A DNA stretch of 64,000 nucleotides from Hexactinellida sp. DTS-2022 (Eukaryota; Porifera; Hexactinellida). Below are positions 56,237 through 64,000 of the stretch, piece by piece. The DNA lies in NCBI GenBank assembly GCA_028753945.1, contig JAPNXP010000016.1:806001-870000 (forward strand), in the 5' to 3' direction. The notes beneath the pieces were generated by a model. The model ran no database searches. It was not told the origin of the DNA and was given only the letters and a program-made list of their open reading frames with translations. Numbering within the stretch: the first letter of the stretch is position 1; each line of letters begins with the position of its first letter. A program made the translations under genes and the position numbers.

Positions 56237-57600
56237 TTAAAAGTTAAAATTATGAGCAATTCCTTTCAGATAAGTTATAATATCCCTATTTTGAAAATCT
56301 GTAACAATTGCTACGATGCGCTTGCTCCTGGCTATAGAATCTTTAGAATGAGATATAACATCACCAGACTCCCATTTTGCTAACTTCGCTTCTTGCAAAG
56401 ATTGCTCAAGCTGTAAAATGCATAAGCTTGGAAAAACTTGGGTGAGCACAACTAATGCCAGATTGAAAACCATTATGCCACCCTTCTACAGAATTATTGG
56501 TTCGAGCGACGTGCAAATTAACTCGAGTATATTGGTTCCATATTCTTATTGGAAATGGTGGAATTTTTCTGGTATTGTTTGGCAATATTCTTCCAATATA
56601 AGTGTCTTCAAAGTATTCTGCAATTTCTATGGCAGTTGTTGGAAATTCTACCATCAGTGCTGTAAAAGATTGAAAAACTTTGTCTTCGGGAACAAATGCT
56701 AAACTGGGTAACATTTTAAATGGAGAGCGAAATTTGATCTTCAATATATTGGTTAGTAAGCCCAGCTGATTGCATCTTGCGATAAATATTTTGTACAGGT
56801 GGAAAAAACAGCCTGACACTACGCTAAGAAATTTCTCTTCAAATGCATTAATGGAGGCCTTCTCAAAATCCACCATAATTAGAAAAGGGTTTAATTCAGG
56901 GTTTATTTCAAGAATTTTTGTGAATAGTTTCTTATAGGTGGCTTGAGTTTTGTTAGTCAGTAGTGCATATATGCATGGAATTATAGTACTACCTTTTTCG
57001 GCATGAATAGTGTAAAGTTGGAAGAATTGCTCAGGTACAACTTTGAAGGTGCCATCTGCATACCAACTTTGAGACTCTTGTAGTAATGAAAGCATTTTAG
57101 GTGCACTGAAAATTAACATACGGTTTGAATCTCCAATTCCAGAATCGTAGACTAAGAATAAATCACCCTTTAGAGTAATCCTGTATTTGTCAGGTATAAT
57201 CATCTCTGCAGCTGATGCTTGGTTAATACTAGTGTCTTCATCTAAACACTTATGTCTGCGTAGCGTTCGTTTTACTGAATCGAGTCTAGGTAGCGCTATT
57301 ATACTAGTTTCATCAAGTTTGGTAATGCCTATTGATAAAATCAATCGAGGTTTCTCTCCCGAGTTTGATGCACACTCTTTCATTGACTGATAAGCTTTCA
57401 ACATTTGGGAAGTCCTGGATCAGGTCCATGTGAATGACTGGAAACTATTTCACTAACTTCAGTTGGTTTAATAACTATACCCCCTTGGGTTGTATTAATT
57501 CGAGTATTACATAGTCCACGCTTTTCACATACCCAGTATTGGGTACCTGCCGCGCTAACTCTATTAAGAGTGTATAAAAAACTTTGTAGGTACGCCTTAT
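56237..57600 (-). pseudogene. FLYWCH-MULE transposase, lightly broken
   Basis: Starting near 57590: a FLYWCH finger, LYTLNRVSAAGTQYWVCEKR then GLCNTRINTTQG and HSHGPDP. A frameshift near 57405 leads into the 332-codon frame to 56406. This holds YADGTFKVVPEQFFQLYTI (first Asp), FLIMVDFEKASINAFEE (second Asp), GCFFHLYKIFIARCNQLGL and RTNNSVEGWHNGFQ (Glu and His), so the catalytic acids of the Mutator core all survive. A second frameshift near 56412 leads to LQLEQSLQEAKLAKW and the C-terminus at 56237. No RING finger follows, unlike the copy at 46.7 kb. Confidence 0.87.
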
Positions 57601-57767
57601 TTTCGCTTTCGTAGTTTTGACAATTTCTATGCTAAGTGATTCGGCCATTCGTAAATTTTCATATTCATTAGCAAATGTACATTTATACAGATCTTCGTTT
57701 TATGCAACCATAAAAATATAACACGCAATTGATAACATAAACCATACCAATTATGAGTGTCATTGTA

Positions 57768-58527
57768 CACTAACCAGCCAAAAGTATATGAACAATTGGA
57801 ATTTTATTGCAGACACAATAGTGGCTGGTAACTTATTAACGACTGTTTAAACTACTCTGAAATGATTATAAATATCTTGCTATAGTTATAAATTACAAAA
57901 TATTTTGAATTGACGTCATTAAAGTCAATATCCATCAATTGGCATAAGTGTATCTGCCACGTGCCACTTGTGGCACAAGTGGCAGAAATGGGAATGTGGC
58001 TGTATTTCAGTAGAAAATGAACATAATGATTTGAAATTATGCACCCAGAGTAATTCAACCATGTGGAATTCAAATCTGCAATCAGAACTTCTATATTCTC
58101 ATTACATCTTGATCAGAGTATTTTATAAGGATTTAAAAAAAAAAAAAATGTTTTCGTGGAATAAAAAAATGGATTTTCGGTAGAAATGGAATCTTAAAAT
58201 GGATATCAGACGATAAAAACTCACTATTCAAGGGAGTAAAAAAATGAAAATAGGAATAAAAAAATGGCCCAGGAATAAAAAAATGGGCTTATAATATACC
58301 CTGATCTTGATGATGAGAAATAATATATTTAATTAGCTAATTATATAGTTAATGAGTTTAACACCTCCATATAAATGTAAATTCAAAAAATTGCTATTTT
58401 ATTATACTTTAAATATCGTATTATGTATATAGCAGTGTTGATGATTCCATCAATGCTATTATGCTGCTAGAAGCTTGAATATATAAATACAAATTATTGC
58501 TGTTCAAATACTTTTGGCCGGTCAGTG
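57768..58527. mobile_element. Tc1-type MITE
   Basis: Ends CACTAACCAGCCAAAAGTAT and its near-inverse, TA on both sides, with the internal palindrome GTGCCACTTGTGGCACAAGT. It contains a hAT-type MITE at 58114. Confidence 0.9.
58114..58303. mobile_element. hAT-type MITE, inverted copy of 31819
   Basis: Begins CAGAGTATTTTATAAGG and ends CTTATAATATACCCTG, flanked by a perfect 8-bp duplication ATCTTGAT. Fourth level of the nest (composite, MULE, Tc1 MITE, this). Confidence 0.92.
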
Positions 58528-58710
58528 TATGTTTAGCTGTGAAGTCAATCAATGAAGTGTCCGACTACTTGTGGAAGTATAACACACAATTGAATAAACC
58601 AAAACAATTAAAGGTGCTAATATATAACAGACAAAAATGCCCTTTATACCCAAAGTCCGTTCGACGAAATGTCCGTTCGACGAAATGTCCGTCGACGAAG
58701 TGTCCGCCAT

Positions 58711-59568
58711 TGATTTAATATAGATATCTGGTTATTCTTGCGTCCGTTGTGAACACGTCGGAATGGATCAACTTTTGAAGAGTTAATGAAGGCGCCAACC
58801 CCAAATGGGATCTATATACGAAATATTGGGAATCATTATGAACCTATTATTTCTGTTAAATTCGAAAATAATAGTTAATTAATTTATTATTGAACAAGGC
58901 AGAGTTTTAGAAGACTTGCAATAGTTTTACCACAATTTGTAGATGTACTATCCAGTCATATTTAATGGCGCCCTTTTAAAATCGTATCGGAGAAAGGAAT
59001 TCATGCATATTATCATTAATGTGTTAAATCCTAAACCAATAAACTAGTTCTCTCTTTATTTCCATGTTCTACTAAGTAGCTCTCTACCTTTTTAGAATAC
59101 CTTTGGTTGTGTCTATCTTTCTTATCTCATAAAAGCATTACTAATATTTGTCACCATTTTAATATCATGTACTCGTTGGTAAGTCATATTCTGAGATAAT
59201 ATGTAGCTTTACATTTATATGAGATTCACCCTCTTTAAAAGGCAAATACGTATATTTGGAGAGAAGGAACATCGGCACAAGTAAGATCATTCAGATAGAA
59301 GTTATGAAGGTTATGGAAATGAAAAAACCTGGAGTTGCTTAAATTACCTAACATTGTTGCAGTAATCATAATTGTTTATTAGTCTGATTCTATTCTCTTG
59401 ATGAGGAATATTGCATTCAAATACTACTTGTTTGTATTATGTAAGGTAATGCAATCGTGTTTACAGAAAGTAATCACTAATCCTGATATAATTTGGAATG
59501 CAGTTATGAATTATTCTTCAGAGGTACCAGACACTTTAGTTCCTGTGAACACTGTGACGAAAATCAAA
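58711..59568. other. Remainder of the NOF-like composite, no clear gene
   Basis: AT-rich sequence between the MULE and the right arm. It may hold the decayed end of the NOF-like gene; I could not identify coding. Confidence 0.4.
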
Positions 59569-59640
59569 TAATTTCTTATCAATAGCATTATTAGAGTTGA
59601 CAACATATTCTACATTATGGATATTGCATAGGTATGCAAA

Positions 59641-60808
59641 TCCGGATTAACCCATGGGCAAACGGGGCAACTGACCCGGGGCCTCCACCACCAAGATTGT
59701 ACGTACTTCATTTCTCATGGACAATTGTAGTGGAAGGAGTTAGGGGCAGGGACGTCACCACGGGGTGCATAGGGTGGAAATGCCCCCCTGGTAGAAATCC
59801 TCGCCCCGGGGCAATGCTCATATGCTAAAATATATTGAACTATTTTATTCCTCTGATTCATTGATACTATTGAATTCAATTTAATGAGTTCACACTTACA
59901 ATCCATTTGAGTCATATGACTGTAGGAGGCTCCAATTTTCCCTGTACATTGGTCAAGATCCCTAGACACCTTAAAAAAAATTCTCGCCCGCTTCGCTCGC
60001 TCTTCTAAAATGTAAATCTAGACTTTATTGAAACGAATTACACTGACCCTATAGCATTTTATTATGTGTGTAAAGATATACATAAGAACATGTTATTTAT
60101 TCTTATTAAGTTTGACATAAATCAAAATAATCACTTAGGAACGCAGATAATATTGAAATATATAGTTTGTACAGAGAATCGCTGTACGTTTGAATAGGGT
60201 ATTAAATTATACAAAACAAAATGCTACATTTTAGGGTTCAGGCATTTTTTGTATTATTCGACAAACAATCAATAATTTATCCAAGCTAGTAATACATATA
60301 CAAATTTATTACATCCTTTACGCCTGTACAGAAAATCCAAAATGGTTGAAATCCCTGTACGGTTGGCAGGAATGGACTGTTAGTAATCTAGATACGCCTT
60401 GTAGGATATTCCTAGTTATTTTGGCAATTTTTTGTTCTGATTTTTAATCAACTGTTTTACAAACCCAATACACCTTTTACTTTAGACCTGTTACCTGTCA
60501 AATTGACTTTTACTGTCATTATAGCTAGTAGTTAAGCTGTAGTTTATGATTTGGGTTTCAAGATTCTTGTTAATGTAATGATTTTTGTAGGCAACTTTTG
60601 ATACTTTGCAGGACTTTTAACAAGAAAACTTCGTCTTTATAGCCTAGTTTTTGGCAACGTCAACTGCTAGATCTAACACCAATAGAATGTTTGGCTCCCC
60701 TTGCAATTTATATGCCCCCCTCTGTGAAAAATCCTAGCAACGTCCATGGTTAGGGGCCTCCACAACACTGGTTGCCCCAGGGACTCCACTTCTGTAAATC
60801 CGGCCCTG
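59641..60808. mobile_element. hAT-type element (CCGGATTTAC ends), interrupted
   Basis: Right end reads TGTAAATCCGGCCCTG; the left end keeps CCGGATTAACCC but has lost its first bases. Motifs GGCAACTGACCCGGGGCCTC and GGTTGCCCCAGGGACTCCAC are inverse-related. The uninterrupted site can be read in the left arm. It contains the element at 59747. Confidence 0.7.
59747..60748. mobile_element. hAT-type non-autonomous element, family 1 copy 2
   Basis: Left end CAGGGACGTCACC, right end GCAACGTCCATG, flanked by a perfect 8-bp duplication GTTAGGGG. Shares its interior with 4876-6102. Confidence 0.88.
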
Positions 60809-61207
60809 AGTGTAAGCCGATTTTAGTGAAATTTATGTTAATAATATTTTTTCAAAAAAGAATATGTTGTTTTGAAATTTAAATGACAGGTTGTCATAGG
60901 TGAGATATACGTACATGTGATAAAAAGGAAAATTTTATATAATGAATAATCTTTGAGTTATTATGAAAAAATAGATGACTAAATTTGAAGTAAAATTGCT
61001 AAATAATCTAAGGAATTTGGCATTTTGGGATGATATATGGCAATATGGGTTGCCACAACTTTTATCTTCCCGCTGATGTGAAAAATTTTCACTTACAGCG
61101 TAAACTTTTTGCGTTATTAGCATAAACGTTAGGTCTTCGAATCCGCCGCTAAGATAACACTCGTCAATTAGCGCATTTGTTAATAAACTTGTGTAATATA
61201 CTCCAAC

Positions 61208-64000
61208 CTAAATGTTGCAATGAGCGCAGGTAGTTCTCCAGTGTTCACTCTGTTCAATCACTAGCACTCTTTCAGCTAACTGAATTAATATTGTACGCGA
61301 AGGGGAGGTGTAAAATTGCGTTTTCAATATCTCATCATCATCAATGTTAATGAAAATTTTCCATAAGACCACTATGGAGTCAACTACAAGATCTGAGGGC
61401 CACTTCAGAGAACCACGATCAACATACTTTATCAAGTCAAATTTAACAGCATCACTTAAATCTATATCTTTGTTCTCAGTAAGAGATACAAGACAGCAGG
61501 GTTTCATCTAGGCGTACGCGACGCGCCTCCAGGCGCGTAATTTTGAAAGGAAATTTTTCTAGGCGCGCGAAAATCGAGAGATGCTCCCATAGACGTATAC
61601 AAATTGAATATTTTAGGCGCCTGTGAGCGAGCTGAAACTTAAGCTAGGCGCGTCGAAAATTTTGCGTGGATGAAAGCCTGCAAGACAGTGTTGGCATTTT
61701 GAAGTTTTAATGTAAGAATAAACAGCGTAACCTATAATAAAGACAATAGATTGGAGAATAGGAATTTCAAGTTTGATAGAGTTCAGTATATGTAACGCAC
61801 AAAGATATTGATCATAACAAATCTTATTTCATTCATCTTGCTAGAGTAAAAGACTGAATAAATCTTCTAAGGATTAGTTCACTCTTGTTTTGTTTTGTGA
61901 AAACAAATTAAGAATATTCGATATGTTCATACGCCGTAGACTGTCTAATATTTGGGAATAAATAACATGGTACTATTGAGCTCCGCTCATCATTCGATAT
62001 AATCCGAATTGGTGTCTATTGGATCATTTTGAAGCCTGGAAGTAAGAACAGATTTAAACTTACAATTCTGAATCAGAGGAGAAACTATTAGTGGCAGAGT
62101 ATACAAGAATGGTGCAATCTTACGAAGTTTGAGCACTAAGTTTACCATTCTTGCCATTTGATAAAATCCATCTCTCAATCCAGAATAAGTTAAGAAAACC
62201 GAAACGCCAATCGTCTTCCGAAGGGGAGCAGAATATATACCATTCAAGTGAAAATGTTTAAGGGGAGTATTCACATTGAAGATCTTCCATATCTTACCAA
62301 TAATATCCACGAAATTCGGAGTACGTTTTTAAACCTTGAGCGTGAATAGTTCTGTATTTAAGAGCTGCACAAGTTGAATCATTGAAAACGCGGAGTGTTA
62401 GATTAACATTCTGGCGTTCAAAGCTAGTTGGCCAACATGCCTTATAATTCAGTCTGTGGGCTTGTTTAACGATCAAGTGTTCTTCAGACATGTACAGTAA
62501 ACGAATATCCTCAAACTTAGCCTCGTTCAATTTATTAGTATCGTAAATTGAAGGAAATAAGAGCATGTCTGAATATTTGAACGTATGATCATAATCCGTC
62601 AAGTTTAGCCTATTGTTTCTGATAGATTTCAATATGTGTACGAAATCAAATATAATATACAATTTTCGGCCGGAGGACACAAAATGTGGAACTGCAGAAG
62701 TTAATGTCATTTGGTCAGAAGAAAACAGTTTGAATAAACGAAGATTCAGTGAATTGTTATCTGTAACAAGTAATTCAACAAATAGGTTGCATTTTTCGAT
62801 ATCCAATATCACAGATTTAACTATCGGATAAAGTTCCTCCACAGTAGAAAAATTTGAGGGAATAGCCTCACAACTTGTGACCATTTTTTGATAAACTAGA
62901 CACCATCAGAGCAAAAACTTTTTTAGTTGGAGTTGTAGGATCTATCTCTCCGATTATTCTTCCACCTAAATAACAGACAATATATAAAGTGTCTAAGTAG
63001 ATTGCCAGATTGTATTATATGTACATACGTATGCTAGCATTACCTTGGTACGAGATATCTGATGCACGTGGATTTCGTCCATGTTGAGTACAAGATGCCG
63101 TTCCCTCTCTAAAAAATCAGCAGTTAAGTTTTTAAGCACATAAGTGTATTCATTTTCCAATCCAATACTCGATGATAGAAGACGAAGAGACTTTGTTGTC
63201 AGAAGGAATAGGTAATTTAATGATTGGAGAAATTTGTAGCAGGCTGGTGAGATTAAGTGCGCTTTTAATGCAATAGTCTAGAATTGAAACTATAATTAAT
63301 ATTGACCTAATTATTATAAATAATGTCAAAATTAACATGTTTAGAGAAAATGCTACCCTGTGTAACAATGTTATACCGCCGTTGTTTTATGGGAACAAGC
63401 GAGTTTTCGAGCTGACAAATATTAAATTGAAAACTGGTCAAGTGAGGTATGTTTACAGATTTCATACTATTTCCATTCATTTGATCTGTATCTTGTAAAA
63501 TAGAAACTGCTGAACATTCTGTGACGCTTCCTTGATATTCACCAGAACAGAATCTGATTGGATTATATCCGAATCTGGTTGAAAGTTAATAATATAATCA
63601 AAAGAGTCTCAATCTGTCGTAAGTCATTTATTTTATCCAGTGGCAAAGGTACCTGTTGCTCAAAACTATTAGCTGAAACGGTTAAATATGAATTAATTGC
63701 AAGAGTGGATTCAACTCTGACGAACTGATCGAACAATTGCAGCCTGAGTATATGTAATGTATTAGAAGAATACCAAATGAACCAATCTTGTTTTTAGTTT
63801 CAAGGTGGATAATTTTTGTCTGAGATCAACAAAACTATCCAAGGAGTAAAGAAATTTTTCTTGCATTTCTTCAATTAAATTATACTTGAGACTTTTAGCA
63901 AAGTGTGCTTCTTCCTTTGATTCTCGGCTATAACGCTCACAAGTAGCAGAATTGGAGGTAAATAAGATTGAAAAATTACAGGAACAGCATTGAGACGATA
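61208..64000 (-). pseudogene. P-element/THAP9-like transposase, second copy (runs off the window)
   Basis: The N-terminus lies beyond 64000. Inside the window, reading leftward: LNMDEIHVHQ (first catalytic Asp, near 63075), a likely short intron (GTAATG to TTTAG, about 62967-63044), GGRIIGEIDPTTPTKKVFAL, then LLVTDNNSLNLRLF, IIFDFVHILKSIRNNRLNL and FEDIRLLYMSEEHLIVKQAH (62884-62294). Next come IWKIFNVNTPLKHFHLNG and SRLQNDPID (62310-61990), and the C-terminal C-x2-C, RGSLKWPSDLV part (61507-61208). This order is that of P transposase and THAP9: an RNase H-like core with a GTP-binding-like insertion. It keeps the core that the copy at 27.4-29.6 kb has lost. Frameshifts near 62300 and around 62880-63050 and a MITE at 61497 break it. 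Confidence 0.85.
61497..61680. mobile_element. hAT-type MITE, GGCGCG-rich, in the P-like gene
   Basis: Begins CAGGGTTTCATCTAGGCG, ends GGATGAAAGCCTG, flanked by a perfect 8-bp duplication CAAGACAG. Interior rich in TAGGCGCG. Removing it restores the CQHCLVSL zinc-knuckle-like reading of the P-type transposase. Confidence 0.93.

Larger units (their letters stand above)
56039..58710 (-). mobile_element. FLYWCH-MULE element with GGACATTTCGTCGA ends
   Basis: At 56039-56103 and, inverted, at 58654-58710 the ends are made of three to four GGACATTTCGTCGA units (CGGACACTTCGTCGACGG outermost). They enclose the minus-strand MULE gene. No clear 9-bp duplication remains. It lies inside the NOF-like composite and carries a Tc1-type MITE at 57768. 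Confidence 0.78.
51558..61164 (+). mobile_element. Composite element bounded by ~440-bp inverted repeats (NOF/MULE-like)
   Basis: Left arm 51558 to about 52000 begins ACGAGTGTTATCTTAGC; the inverse runs from 61164 back to about 59569 once a hAT insertion is ignored. It encloses a plus-strand NOF-like DDE gene, a FLYWCH-MULE element (56039-58710) and MITEs. Long inverted arms around a NOF-type gene recall the FB-NOF elements of Drosophila. I found no matching target duplication outside the arms, so they could also be two separate inverted copies. Confidence 0.68.
59569..61164. repeat. Right inverted arm of the composite, interrupted
   Basis: Inverse of 51558-52000. A hAT-type element lies inside it at about 59641-60808. 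Confidence 0.8.

Noticed and set aside
1-64000. tRNA, rRNA or other structured RNA genes
   Set aside because: I saw no convincing tRNA-like or rRNA-like sequence by eye; a covariance-model scan would be decisive.

Overview
The window looks like AT-rich, gene-poor DNA from an animal nuclear genome. THAP-domain P-like transposases, FLYWCH/MULE transposases, BED-type hAT, PIF/Harbinger, pogo/Tigger-type and Tc1-type elements occur together, coding fragments carry GT..AG introns, and there is nothing operon-like. I cannot name the species. One coding segment looks like a host gene: an RNPS1-like RRM protein on the minus strand at 12.4-12.9 kb. Almost everything else I recognise is mobile DNA, most of it broken and much of it nested.

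Layout. 0-1.1 kb: decayed PIF/Harbinger transposase. 1.2-3.3 kb: THAP (P-like) element with inverted ends. 4.3-9.7 kb: a tandem array, a 1.2-kb hAT-type non-autonomous element, an integrase fossil interrupted by another hAT-type element, and MITEs. 10-12.4 kb: Tc1-type, pogo-type and P-type MITE pieces. 12.4-13 kb: the RNPS1-like gene. 14.5-25.1 kb: dispersed repeats, an interrupted foldback element and MITEs. 26.7-29.9 kb: P-like THAP element with 66-67 bp inverted ends, inserted in a repeat whose unoccupied relative lies at 15.1 kb. 30-35.8 kb: stacks of MITE in MITE in MITE. 38.75-45.5 kb: a hAT element with 5-bp target duplication, split by a 4.1-kb element with ~390-bp inverted arms. 46.4-50 kb: a MULE transposase with a C-terminal RING finger, hit by three separate insertions. 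50.5-51.2 kb: the FLYWCH start of a second MULE in the opposite orientation. 51.56-61.16 kb: a composite bounded by ~440-bp inverted repeats, carrying a NOF/MULE-like DDE gene and, inside it, a FLYWCH-MULE element with its own inverted ends. 61.2-64 kb: a second P-like transposase running off the window.

How the parts relate. The THAP elements and several gene-less elements (231 bp to 1.2 kb) have closely related ends beginning CATAGCC, CATGGCC or CGTGACC with 8-bp target duplications, so a P-superfamily transposase is the probable mover of the gene-less ones. Most small elements begin CAG, are flanked by 8-bp duplications and fit the hAT superfamily; others begin CAG or CAC next to TA and fit pogo/Tigger or Tc1. 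Nested insertions and unoccupied relatives give a relative order of events. The main points of interest are the MULE-RING fusion, the shared P-type ends, the near-perfect 1.08-kb palindrome and the multi-level composite at 51.6-61.2 kb.
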